Shown here: positions 48,805 through 61,000 of the stretch, one piece after another
Position numbering within the stretch: the first letter of the stretch is position 1
Layout: every line of letters starts with the position of its first letter
From: Phlegmacium glaucopus
Taxonomy: Eukaryota; Basidiomycota; Agaricomycetes; Agaricales; Cortinariaceae
DNA length: 64,000 nt
Direction of reading: 5' to 3'
NCBI GenBank assembly: GCA_015039465.1
Contig: MU130157.1
Span: forward strand, 1 to 64,000
Program-made: the position numbers and the translations under genes
Notes under the pieces: generated by a model
Database searches by the model: none
The model's input: the letters and a program-made list of their open reading frames with translations, nothing else
What the model was told of the DNA's origin: nothing

Positions 48805-48889
48805 TGTAGTGGTGGTAAGTGAACAAAGGGCGTACAGATTAGATTAGACTATGTGATCACGTGCATATTGTGGACCTTTTTTTCATACG
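48805..48889. promoter_or_regulatory. short divergent promoter, RMI1 / carnitine acyltransferase
   Basis: 85 bp between start codons. It includes GATCACGTGCATAT (an E-box CACGTG). Confidence 0.45.
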
Positions 48890-51332
48890 GTGATGCTGAG
48901 ATTGAGGACAAGGATGTCGGTTCCACCTCAGACTCGTGCTTTCCGTGCCAGACTACCCGTGCCAACCCTTCGCCATACTCTCAACAGGTACCTGGATTCT
49001 CTTGAACCATTTCTACACGAAGATGAACGACGAGGCGGCATGTCTTTTTCATCTGCCTATGCCCTACGGGAAAAATGGGCAAACGAGTTTGAATCGGGCA
49101 TTGGTGGTGCCCTCCAGGAACGTTTGCTGGGTCTGTCCACTTACACGGTCTCCAACAACGACTCATAATAATGCCCCTCTCTAGCCTTGGACAAAGTATC
49201 ACCGTATAACTGGCTAGACGACAATTTCTGGATAAATAAAGCCTATCTAGAATGGCGTGTCCCACTTCTTGTCAATTCAAATTGGTGGTTAGCCTTCCAT
49301 GACGATCCACTCATCCCAACCAGTGCACTTTCTGGCGAAACGAACAACAATCGCGCCGGGATTACTTTTTGGCAAATCAGACGATCGGCATGGCTTATTC
49401 ACCGGATGTTACAGTTCAAGGAGAATGTAGCAGAAACGTATGTCCTTGTAGCACAATCTTTTTTTAAAAATATATTAATGAAGTGTTAACAGTAAAGGGA
49501 CATCGTCCCCAACTGCATGTATGTCCCTCCATTCCTCATTAGGTCTTTTAATATTCGAATTCAGCAGGATCCTGGCTTCTAGAGAATACATCAAAGATGT
49601 TCAATATTGCGCGAATACCCGAACCTTTTTGTGATACCCTGTCGAAATATCCAGATACCCCTACACGCGCCTCTCGTTCCATTCTTTTAATGGTACATGA
49701 CTGGTGTTATTCCGTCGTCGTATATAACCCTCCTGTTGGAGATTCACCTCCAAAACTAAGTTCACCTGGAGAGATCGAAACAAGGATACGAGCTGCTGTG
49801 CTAGATGTAGAAACGCGTCTGCAAAACGGAGAGAAGGCTGTTCCTATCGGTACTTTGAGTGCAGATGACCGAGATCGTTGGACCAAGGTCAGTCGTCATC
49901 CTTTATCTCCAAAAAAAATCTTCTAACTAAATTCATTCATCAGAACCTTCAACAACTTCTCTCCCTCTCCCCTCTCAATCAAAAGTCTCATCAAGCAATG
50001 CTTCACTCCGTCATGGCTCTCAGCTTAGACCACACAACCTACATCATCCCACCAACATCATCATCATCATCACATACTCATCATAATCATACTCGCACAA
50101 CATCTCAAAACGCTCTCGATTCCCACGTCCACACTATCAGGGGGACAACCCAGAATATCTCAAATCGATTCTTCGATAAACCTTTGACGCTCATCGTCGA
50201 TCCATCCACTCGTGCCGGTGCTTCGGGTGAACATTCACCCGTCGACGCACTCGTGCCGAGTATCGTGGCTGAGTATGGTATCGTCCAAGGAGTTGACGTT
50301 GAAGCGTTCGAGTTGCGTGGCGCTGGGAATGGGGCAGACGGTAATGGTTGGGAAAGACTCGATTGGGTGGCGGATGAAAAGATGTGGAAGGAATGTCGGG
50401 CAGCTACTGAGAGAGCTAATGCGATCATCAATAATTCGGATGATAGTGTTTTGTGGTTTGATAAATTTGGGAGTAATTGGATAAAATCATTCGGTTCGTT
50501 CCTTTCTTCATCTCCTCCCTCTTTCCATCTCAGCTGAAACCTTTCTCAACAGGCAACTACAAACTCTCCCCAGACGCATTCATCCAAATGGCAATCCAAC
50601 TAGCATGGTACAAGACCCGAGGCGAATTCACGGCTACGTACGAAACAGTCCTAACCCGGTTGTTCAAACACGGTCGAACGGAAACTCTTCGCGTATTCAG
50701 TCGTGAAAGTAGGCGTTGGGTGCTTAGTATGCTTGATCCACTTGATTCTGTAAGCCCTATAACATCGTTCCTCGATGTCGGCACTTACAAAAAACATTGC
50801 AATTGTCATACAGCAAACTCACCGCTTCCGCCTCCTTCACCAAGCCATCTCATCCCACTCCCTCCGAACCCGCGAAGCCATGACCGGCCGAGGTATCGAC
50901 CGTCACCTCCTAGGCCTCCGTCTCCTCCTCCGCCCCCTCAATGGTGAATCATCAGCCCTATTCGAAGACGACCTATTCGAACACAGCTCCTGTTGGAAAT
51001 TAAGCACAAGTGGGTTAAGCGCTGGGTTATTATTCAAAGGAACAGGATTTGGAACAGTCTACGAAGATGGATATGGGATTAATTGTATGTTTTTTCCCCT
51101 GTCAATCACTTTTGGGATGGGTCATTGATTGACTATTGGGTTTTCTTTCTCAGATTTAGCTGCTCCTGATATGGTCAAATTTGGCATAGAGTCTAAATTC
51201 TCATCTCCTCTTACTTCTACAGAGAAGTTTAAGGAAGCTATCATTGAAGCTATGGAGGAGATGTATTTTATGTGTGAGGCAGCAGAAAGGGAAGGTGATG
51301 GTTTGCATTCCTCAGTCTCAAATCGCCTTTAG
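48890..51332 (+). CDS. carnitine O-acetyltransferase family protein
   Basis: The enzyme moves acetyl groups between CoA and carnitine so that they can cross organelle membranes. The start MMLRLRTRMSVPPQTRAFRA is basic and could target mitochondria; a second Met lies at 48914. Then LPVPTLRHTLNRYLDSLEPF, YNWLDDNFWINKAYLEWRVP and NWWLAFHDDPLIPT, the usual N-domain. The catalytic His sits in GASGEHSPVDALVPSIVAEY (about 50220). Later motifs are NYKLSPDAFIQMAIQLAWYK, YETVLTRLFKHGRTETLRVF, REAMTGRGIDRHLLGLR, and near the end APDMVKFGIESKFSSPL. The C-terminus is SNRL, a weak match to a peroxisomal signal. Six or so introns are present. Complete and probably active. Confidence 0.92.
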
Positions 51333-51635
51333 TCTTTAGCTTAGTTATTTCAATAGCCTACCTACATAGATATAGATTAATGACTCAGTCCCAACTCAGT
51401 TGAAACAAGAATATAGCAAAAAAAAATTGTAATTTCTTTGCTACTTTTTCTTTATCTTATTTATACAACCAATTGAAATATCCCTAATTCAAGCAAGGCT
51501 TTAGAAAATGCTGCTCCAAACTCAGAGTTTGAAAGTAACAATTTCTGAAGCCTTGCCTGAATCAGAGTCATTTAGAAAAGACTTCTTCCAGGCTACACTA
51601 ATACCTAGTACCAGTATCCCCTCTCCTCCCCCAAG
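51333..51635. other. convergent 3' region with palindrome
   Basis: 303 bp between the acyltransferase stop and the helicase stop. Apart from 3' UTRs it contains the imperfect palindrome at 51488-51561. Confidence 0.5.
51488..51561. repeat. 74-bp imperfect palindrome
   Basis: The outer arms are TTCAAGCAAGGCTT and AAGCCTTGCCTGAA (13 of 14 match). Pairing continues inward through AGAAA/TTTCT and CAAACTC/GAGTTTG to the centre with about eight mismatches and a bulge. Weaker pairing goes on a few bases outward. Transcribed from either strand it would fold into one long hairpin. Confidence 0.8.
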
Positions 51636-54484
51636 TCAAACCTCCTCCAAAAAGTTCTCTTTTTGTATGTCTTCCATAGTCAACCAAGTTGGGTTGGGTA
51701 CTTTCTTCATAAACTGACCAATCAAAGAGTCTTTGGCAACTTCAGTGAGGAAGTGGGGTGTGGAGACTATGAACATCCCTTTCTTGCAACGGGAGAGCAT
51801 AACATTGGTTCGGCGTTGGTCTTTGAGGAAGCCCAAATGCAAGGTTCGGACAATAGATATGATGATAAAGTCGTCTTCATTTCCTACAAAGGAGATAGGA
51901 ATATGAATATAAAAAAAACCCTCAATCACAAAGGGAAATTACCTTGGAATGAATCAACACTGAAACATTTATCATCCCAATTCAAACCTTCTGTCTCCAT
52001 CAACCTTTCAATGTAGTTCCTCTGACCTTCATATGGTGTGATGATTCGGTAACTCATTTCTTGTTCTTGTAACTTTCTGGCTAAATGGATGATGTGACAA
52101 GCTTCAACCTCATTCTGAAAACAGGTATCAATGAGTGTCATTATCATTAAGAAATACAAAGAGATAATTAAATACCATAAAGGAGCCAGTAGCCAAGGCT
52201 TTCTCCTTTCCCAAGGCCTCAACAAAGTAACAAGCTGTGGTATCTTCTGTAATTGGATGTAATGGATTTGATTTTAACTTTGCATCATAGATGAGTTCTG
52301 ATATAATGTTGCCAATTTGTGGTGGCATCCTGTCTAGAATTTAAATAATTTAATATATTTTATTTCCATACTTTAAACTTAATATAAACTCACATTGAGT
52401 GTCAAGAAAAACCATATGTTTTCGAAGATGGGGAATTTCAAAAATGCTCTGAAGGTCTTGTAAATCTTCTTGGCCAAAGGGTGGTACTGAAAGAAGCAGT
52501 TAGATTCTCTTCAATTTTGTCAAGATTGAAAGTAAGTAAAACATACACTGTTTGTCATCCCCAATGAAGCATACTTTACGGAGACTATGCTTGAAATTTG
52601 TGAAAATGGAGATATAATTCCCAACTTCAATTTGACTAGCTTCATCAACAATCATGGCCTTGAGAGGTATTTCTTTGGTGAATTTAGAGATATTGGAGTT
52701 GGAAAGCATGCTCAAGGTGCAGAGAATGACCTGGCAATCCCTAAGGTTGGACTTGGATGCAGCAGAATGGAATGTGTCGGAAAGAATAATGTTCTTCTTG
52801 ATCTTAAGGTATAAGTGCTCATGCCTACAAAGATAATAGATAAATTCAAAATATGTACAACAAAGATAGGAACTTGGACTTACCATCCCAGATGAAAGTC
52901 CTTCGAAACCAAGAGCCTCCAGTTCTCGAAACCGATTGACATAAGCTTCTCCGCGATGTTCTTGACAGCTACATTTGACTGGGCAACGAGCCAGATGCCT
53001 CCTTTGTTATAACGAAGCGCGTACTGAACAAAAGCGGCGATCACGGAAGTCTTCCCGGTTCCTGGTGGACCTTGGATGAGAGTGATCCTGTGGTCGTCCT
53101 TGGAAGAGAACATGCAGTTCACGGCCTTCTGCTGTGACGCATTTAGATGTGGTTGGGTGCCAGTGGATGTTGGTGCTGGTGCCGGCTGCTGAATGGATGA
53201 CCCCGGTGATGGGCTCTTCTGCTGCTCAGACCACTCCTTAGGCCATGTAAGAAGGCCATCGTCGTCGAGAGGGAACCAGATGTTTTGGATCCACGGAGTT
53301 TCGTCAAGAAGTTTCTCGGAACCTTGAAGGATGCGGAGGATGGTAGCAGCCCGCTGAGCCTCAGCCGTTGTGGGGTCGTCACGGCCAATGGATGTAACCT
53401 TCGTGATGACCCTGCCCGTAAGATCAGGATCCGTATTCACGTTCCCCGATTTTCCCTTCACTCCTCCCATGACGCCGGAAGTTGAGAACCCCCCCTGCTG
53501 GGTAGAGACCTCCATTCTGAGATTCTGCAAAGTATGAATGAGTGAAAGAATGAACATCGAATGAAAAGGTGGCTTACTCGACCATTACGAATCCTGTTCT
53601 TGTAATTGGATGAGTCGAGTCGAACTTGATTTTTGTTAGAGTCGAATGACTGGTTAGTAACATGGTGGGTCATTTGTAATGGCTTCTTTGAGTCTAGACG
53701 AAGGGCATCGTTGGCGATCTTGGCGATCATGTCCAGGCGCTGAAGGATGACTTGTTGAGCATGACATAATAACTGAGGAGAGTAGATAACTTACGACGGC
53801 ATCGAGTTTCTTCGTATCGATGCGAGGTACTTTGTCAAACGTCTCAGCACCGTTTCCATATCTTACGAGAAACTGGGAGACCCAGGCGCGCTGCGCGAGG
53901 TCGGTGATACAATTTCTGACCTTATCGTCATAGGTGGGGTTGAAAAAGACATCGGTGACATTGGGGGCATTGATTTTAACACTATCCCCAAGAGCCGTCT
54001 GGATGCCTGTCAGAGGCTTGCGATCGACGGCGGAAAACGCGGACTGGATGTCAACAGCGTTTGTAACGCGTAGGCCTCCAAGGTCGCAGTAAAGGGACAT
54101 AGTCAAGGGGCCCATGTCGAACGCAAAGATATCGCCGGCGGTGCGACACAAGATCTGATCTTGGAGGATTTGCCGCCCATTGAGAACTTTTGGTGAAGGA
54201 GCTGGGGGAGGCTTCCCGTCTGATCGTTTATTGTCGTTCTTTGGGCGAGAGAATTCGACGATACGGCAGAGCTTATCGTCTGCGATCGCTAAGGATATGA
54301 GTTTCCCAGTGTCTGAATAGCCTGGTGATATGCCAATGGGCCCAGCGTGGTTAAAGACTAATGAGAGATCGGATTGTGCGATATCAAGGTCTTTAATGGT
54401 AAAAGTTACGATCGGTCTGTTAAGGGCGGGATCTGGGCCATCGAGGATGGTTTGGGCTAAGCGCTTTGGCTGAGGCCCCGACAT
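51636..54484 (-). CDS. UPF1-like SF1 helicase, copy A
   Basis: The start MSGPQPKRLAQTILDGPDPA at 54484 leads to an N-terminal domain I do not recognise (VFNHAGPIGISPGYSDTGKL, AFDMGPLTMSLYCDLGG). The SF1 core follows: GPPGTGKTSVIAAFVQYALR (Walker A), LVAQSNVAVKNIAEKL (motif Ia), AMIVDEASQIEVGNY (motif II), VCFIGDDKQ (III), RMPPQIGNII (IV), YRIITPYEGQRN, VDSFQGNEDDFIIISIVRT (V) and RRTNVMLSRCKKGMFI (VI). The stop is at 51636. The motif set is that of the AAA_11/AAA_12 UPF1-like group acting on RNA or DNA. Motif VI has SRCKKG where UPF1 has TRAK. Many short introns. A related gene lies directly upstream on the same strand. Confidence 0.85.
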
Positions 54485-54672
54485 TGGATGCGTTGGATGC
54501 GTTGGTGATGGTTGTTAGTGCTTATGGGTCTGATACTGGTGGCAGCAGTGTGAAAGAAGTTTGAAGGTAAACGTGATGAGGACCGCCCGCGGCCTCGAGG
54601 TAAAGGCTATTTGGCATTTCATCTCAAGCTAAGTAGCACAAAGGTTTATCTGTCACTCGTGATACTGTCACG

Positions 54673-57422
54673 CTACACAAACGGTTGGAACCCTTCGCGC
54701 AAAACTCGACGCGCATCAACCCACGTTTTCTCCCCCAACGACTGGGCGAGTTTCCCAACCAGCGATGTCCTTGCCTTTCCTTGGATGAAGCGACGATTGG
54801 TGCAGATAATCATGCCTTTCTTACATCGGCTCAGCATAACATTCATCCGCCTCGATTCTCTTAAAAAACCTAGGTTGTCCGAACGAACCAGGGAAATCAC
54901 AATGTAGTCGTCTTCGTTTCCTGATTAACAGCATCAGCAAAGCCAGCATGCAATAGGCAATACAAATCAATTACCTTGAAACGCATCAATGTTAAAACAT
55001 TTATCCTTCCATGGCAGCTGTGCCTCAGGCCGTTTCAAATGGTTCTCGAGCAATGTACGTTGAGGATCATAGGGAGTGATGATCCGAAAAGATTTGCCAC
55101 GGATGTTCAACATCTTTGCAACCGCGAGAGCAACCTCTACTTCACGAAGATTCTGAGAATGACCAGGTGAGCCGCCATTTAACAATAATCACGACCAACT
55201 CGTACCTGCCAGCTGTGACCACAGGACTTTTCGACGCCGTCCTTCACATCGATGAAGTAACAACTGTTGGTATGTGATATAGGATGTTCGCTTTTGAGCC
55301 GATTGTTGTAGACATTTTTCGATATGAAATTTCCAATAGAAATTGGCATCCTATCTGGAATTGATTTTTTTATGTAAATATACGAAATTGCGTGATGTAG
55401 AAGACATGCTAACTTACATTGAGTGTCCAAGAATATTCTGTTGTTTTGAAGATGTGGTTTTTCAAAGATACTCTGAAGCCCCGGTATATCGCCTTGACCG
55501 AATGGCGCCACTGGAAAAGCCCAAGTTAATCACAAGGCTAAGAAACAAATTGGGACCTACATTGCTTATCGTCGCCAATGAAAACTAGTTTGCGAAGGGT
55601 CGAACGAAAACGAGTGAGCATCGGGAAGTAATCACCGATCTCAATTTGACTTGCTTCGTCGAAAATTACTGTTTGAAGAGGGACTAAACGACTAAAAGTG
55701 CCCAACTTCATATTCGACAGCATGCTGATGGTACAAAGAAGCACCCTAGAACCCAGTAGCTTCCGCTCTGTGTGGACGATATCATCAACAAAGTCGTCCG
55801 AGCGGATGACGTTGCCTTTAATCTTTTCATAAAGATGCTCATGCCTGACATGGGGAAGTATCGATGCAAACTGTCAATCATCTTGAAAAGTAAACATACC
55901 AGTCAAAATGGAACTCTTTTGAGACCAGGACCTTAAAATCGAAGAAATCCTCTATCGCCAATTTCTCAGCAATATTTTTGACAGCAACATTTGACTGTGC
56001 AACGAGCCACAAGGTATTGGTTTTGTCTATCGAAGCCATGGCACTAATGGCACTAGCGGCGATGACCGTGGTCTTGCCAGTTCCGGGAGGCCCTTGAATA
56101 AGAACAATACGGCGCGTAGGGGCATTAGAGAGAATGGCATCGACAGCCTCTCGTTGTGAAACGTTCAAGCTTCGCTTCGAAGGAAAATAGGACATGGGCG
56201 GCGCCACGGGACACCCAGACCATGATAGTTTCCGTTTCGGAAGCCAAATACTTTGGATGAAAGGATTTTCGTCAACTAAAACTTGACCTTCCAATGCTCC
56301 AAGCATAATACCCTCCCTCATGTCCTCGGCACTTGTGGGGCATTCTCTACCAATTGTGGTGATGGAGCGAACAGTGGATGTCCCACTGACAGTTCCAGCA
56401 GGAGAAAGTGTAGCGTATCTTCCACTTATTTGAGTAGCTTGAGCTTTGACGACTTTGGATACGCCGCTGGCATTATTCACAGTCTCTATGTGTACAACCT
56501 AACATAAAATATCAGTATAGGGAATTTGCGAAGTGGAATAACCCGATGATGAATCTACCTGATGACCGGAAGTCCGCATGACGCGAGTCCTGAACCGAGT
56601 GGATTCAACCACCACGTTGCCAGCCTGATGCTTGAAATCGGCTTTCACATCATTCTTCACCCGTGTAGGCTTGAGAGCCGTGAGCAGGCACATGTCCCGC
56701 GTAGTTTTGGCGATCACTTTGAGCCACTAGAACAAGGTTTAAACAGAAGTAAGAAAACAGTCGTTTACGTAGTAGATAAGGATTAATACCGCATTGCCGA
56801 TGATAAGTGTGTTTATAACGGGAAGTTCAAGAACACGTTGGTAAGTATGCTGCATGGTTGCAGCCTTGTAGGCAGCCCAAGCTTGCAAGGCTGTAATTTC
56901 TGGCTTGTTGCTTGAGGACTCCTCGTTCCGGAAGAGGTTGAGTACTTTGGGTTTATTTAGAGTGACTTCCTCTCCCAACGCTGTCATAAGACCATCAAGT
57001 TGTTTTTTTCCCGATACCGAGCGAAGGTTTTTGCCCGCCGCAAGGTGTATGCCGTGATCAAAGTATAAGGCAGCAGCGACGTAATCCATCCTGAACGCGT
57101 ATGTAGTGACGTCCGGGTTAGAGAAAACGTTTTTTTCAAGAGCCATTCGGACAGGAGTTTTCTTCGATTTTTTCGAACTAGTCGCGGCCTTGGGTAAAAG
57201 CGTGATGATGAGGATTTGGCTAGCTGTTGCCATCGCAAGCTTGGAGAGACAACACTTCTTGTCGTACTGTGGTGCCAGACCGATGTGGCCAGCTTCCACA
57301 AGCTTCAGGAAATTACCAATTAGCCCGAGGGCCAAGTTGCTTTCTTCATGAAAAGCAATAACAGGTATGAGAGTGGACGGGTGGTTTTTGAATATATCCT
57401 GCTGGATAGTAAATGCATTCAT
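54673..57422 (-). CDS. UPF1-like SF1 helicase, copy B (tandem paralogue)
   Basis: Same architecture as the gene at 51636-54484. N-terminal domain: AGHIGLAPQYDKKCCLSKLA and AFRMDYVAAALYFDHGIHLA align with the partner. Core: GPPGTGKTTVIAASAISAMA, LVAQSNVAVKNIAEKL, TVIFDEASQIEIGDYFPMLT, LVFIGDDKQ, RMPISIGNFI, FRIITPYDPQRT, IDAFQGNEDDYIVISLVRS, RRMNVMLSRCKKGMII. The stop is at 54673. The region N-terminal to MNAFTIQQDIFKNHPS (ATG 57422) is open upstream as LPPGVYCD and has a possible acceptor CCACCAG, so another 5' exon is likely and the start is uncertain. The pair is clearly diverged, so the duplication is old. 188 bp separate the genes. Confidence 0.83.
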
Positions 57423-57721
57423 GTCGCAGTAGACACCTGGTGGGAGAGAAGGATGTAAGGAAAGGATGTGCTGTTAGCCATGACTCTTGTAAGGCTATGT
57501 TGTAATGACTATTCTTGGTCACAACGTGTTGAAAGGGAGCCAGATAAACCACTTGTTACTGCGGATCACTCAGGGCTTCCGAGCCATGACAGTTCTGAAC
57601 CATAACGGAAGTGAGTCACTATGAAAACGCGCGCCAAATTGCATGGTACTAACCTATCCCGTGAAAGCCAGGCGTCCACTTCTAGACCACTAAACTAGTT
57701 TCAATGATAAGTAGTCGTGAC

Positions 57722-57730
57722 TAGAATAAC
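57722..57730. repeat. left target-site duplication of the MULE
   Basis: TAGAATAAC directly before the left inverted repeat; the same nine bases follow the right one at 63146-63154. Confidence 0.95.
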
Positions 57731-57774
57731 GGATAAAACTATTGCGAAACCCCCTTTCTTCTAGAAAGGGTGGG
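57731..57774 (+). repeat. left terminal inverted repeat of the MULE
   Basis: The first 29 bases are identical to the right end in reverse complement; through base 44 only two differ. The stretch CCCCCTTTCT-TCT-AGAAAGGGTGGGG can itself fold into a hairpin. Further GAAACCCCCTT and GAAACCCCTC copies lie just inside (57800-57830). Confidence 0.93.
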
Positions 57775-58038
57775 GTAAAAAAGTTGCTTCTTCCGAAACC
57801 CCCTTCTATGCCAGAAACCCCTCCGTAAGTTTGGCCGGAGAGTCGGAACTCCGGTGATATGAACACATGACTGGTTTGTTTATTTGTTTATTCAATCTTA
57901 TCCGTCTCTTGTTGCGTCGACTCCTCAGCTCGCTTTTCCACATCTGCTTTCGTTGCTTTCTACAAAATTACGGCCCAGGGTGTATATGGTATGTACATGA
58001 GCAAGAGTTATCACAATCTAATCTAATGTTGTGATCTT

Positions 58039-61000
58039 TTAGGACATTTGTTTGGGACATGTTGTACGATTATGGCCACTTTGATGACACTCACTGCAAC
58101 GGCGCAATGATTTCTGAACAGGACCTGCACGAGCACCGCCCCCTCGTGGACGCCCCTCTGTCGGCCCGGTTAAACGCTGAGTTCTGGGTCGACCTTTTGG
58201 ATTATGAACTGGAGGATCACGAATGCCTTCCCTAGCCTCGTTTTCACGAGTGGTATCCCTAGTATGTTTTAGCTTCATTACACAGCTCACGGTATTATTG
58301 AGGACTGACTGTAGTTGTTCCAGATTACGTATGAGAGCGTCAAGCTGCTCCTGTGTTTGCACGCCATTCAGTAATGGTCGCAGTGCTGCCTCTGCTGTGT
58401 GTAGCACCGTCCGCGCTGGCACAGTTGCAGTTGGTGGAGGGCCTTGCTGGGAAGAATTCTGCAATGGGTTGGAAATAAGCTCAGCAGTTATGGATGATGC
58501 GACGAGTGAAGTCTCATAGCGAGTCTCGCGCATTGCGTAGCCACAGCTTGTAGAAGGTATTGTCTTAGGGTCCAATTTGTTGTCCTGATACCATCTATCC
58601 CAAATCAAATTAGCACAAAATTTATGTGCGTATAAAATTCGTTACCGTGGTCGAACCATGCCCAGTTGAAACTCGAGCTCCTTCACAACGGTAAGTGCTT
58701 GAAAATAATGGCGGCAAGGAATACCCAAGTTTGTTCCCATGCAACAGTCGCAGACAAATCGGTCATCCTCAAGGATTGCAAGGATATGTAGTGTACCTTT
58801 ACCCCGATGCCGAATTTGTAGTAAATGTTTGACATGAAGCCCACGGCCGTTGATCAGGCGAAGTAGCCATTTGGTTGAAATATGCATATCATCATTTGTG
58901 AAATCGCAAATCATTTTCTATTGACACATTACTATTAGAGACCAGCTTCAAGATTAAAGCCACTTACATTTTCCTCACCACCTTGCCATTCAAACCCCAG
59001 TTCTTGATCAACAGTAATTGCGTACTCAGTCTGCGTTGGAAGGAACAGAACCGTATGTCAGTCTTCAGGGTTATGTACCTTGAGAGCGAAAACAAAGTCT
59101 TACCCAATCTCTTATTCCAGCTGGTCGTTTCAGCACCTCTGTCTGATAGAACATGCTAAGCTCCATTTCTGTATAGCATTTCTGCAACGCAAAAGGTCCA
59201 ACATGATCTCGCAGTAATTTCAATGGTCCTGGAAAGATTGTTTCAATATTACTGGGGTGTTGACGACGTGATGACTAGAATAGTAGAATAAAGTTATGCA
59301 AACTAAAAAAAATTGAAAAAATATTAGAGCTTACATCTCGTACACGAACCATGTCACTCATGCTTTGCCCATTTGTCCGCAAATTGAGTCCATCAAAGAG
59401 TTGCTTGCATGTTGCTTTTGCGTTTCCGAGCTCTTTATTCATTCTGTTCTCGACTTCAACTCGTCCATTGGTACGGACTCCTGCTGTGAATTTGGAACTG
59501 ACCCATGGCCAGGCCCATCGCTCGCGACAAGGATAAAGCTCTTTCTCCAGATAGTCTCGACCAGATGGATATCGTGAAACAAGATGCTTCCATAACCGGT
59601 CAAACTCTTCTGGAGAAACAGCACGGTAAGTGGCCCAGAAATCACGCTGAAAATTTGGCCATTCAGCTCCAATCCCAATGCGGAGGTTTTTGGTAACATT
59701 GTCGTCGAGGTGAAATATGCAGTATATATGATCGGTGAGTGGTAATTCCCTGCGAGCACTTGTAATGACTGCCCGACTTCGATCACTAGCAAGTACTTCA
59801 GGTGGTATGCCATCGGCGCTCTCGAGATGGTTCACAAAAATCCAACCATGTAGATCAGCATCCTCCTTTTGTTGCAATGCATACCAAGCATTTCGTGATT
59901 TGCCAAAATTGTCGATGATAACACCTATGTTTAGTGGGTAGCCGGTACGGTTGCGGTTGTATGAGTTGTCGTTAATGAGGATATCACCAAAGCGCTTGGT
60001 GAGTTCAAGCTGCAACGGAGATTGCCACCAGATGGCCGTTACTACCCCCTTCTCATCAAGCTTGATTCTATAGCGCCAACCACGATCCTCTAAGGTCTTC
60101 TCTTCAAGACTCTTGATAATTGCGGCAAAATCTCCTCCGAGGTAGTTAACAGCGGCTCGGGCATCACTTCGTGATTGATTTATAAGGTTGCTGATTTGAC
60201 GGGGCTCAAGTAGATGCCATGGTGCTTCCTGTTTCTCTCCTGCATTCTTCAAGACGGCAGCAATCTGGGATCGATTAAACCTAGTACCCACAGATGTAGC
60301 AAGTTCTGCAACAAGTTCTTTCTGCTTCAAAGTGGCTGGACGTCGGGCCAAACCTCCATGTGGAATTTCGGGAGGGTGATTATGATCCCGAACAATAGTT
60401 GTGATATGGTAGCAATCACTATGTTGCAGTCGATTGATATTAACATGAGCGTCGCAATTAGTCCTTCTTGATTTTGTTGTTCGATGGTCGGCAGGATCAA
60501 TGAAGTTTATGTGGACAGGGTCTGGCTTTTGGTAATGGTTGCAACGAAGGGTTAGCTTTTTTCTGCGCCCATGGGCATCATCATATGATTGCCCCCTTCG
60601 CCAGACATGTCCAAGCGCTAATTCTTGCTTGAAAATGGCATCTACGGCCTCGTCCAATGTTTCATATACACTCCCAACAACGATTAGCCCTGGGGCAGGA
60701 ACAACTACGCGGCTGCTACCTGAAGGAATGGGTACTGTTGGCTTCTGCTCGACCACGATAGGCTTACTATCTGGCGTGACTAGATCAATGACTTCTTTTG
60801 AATTTAGGGAAGGTGAGGGTGTTCGGGGTTGTCTGTTTGACTTAGCACACCAGTTTATAGGCGGCTGCTTCAATAAGTTGGTACTCGGATGTGATTCTTC
60901 ATCTTTTGTAATTACCATCTCGCTATCACTGTCACTTGACATTATCTCGATGACGGAGTGAGGTGACATGTCCTTTGGGGCGTCCTTTGCATTACAAACA

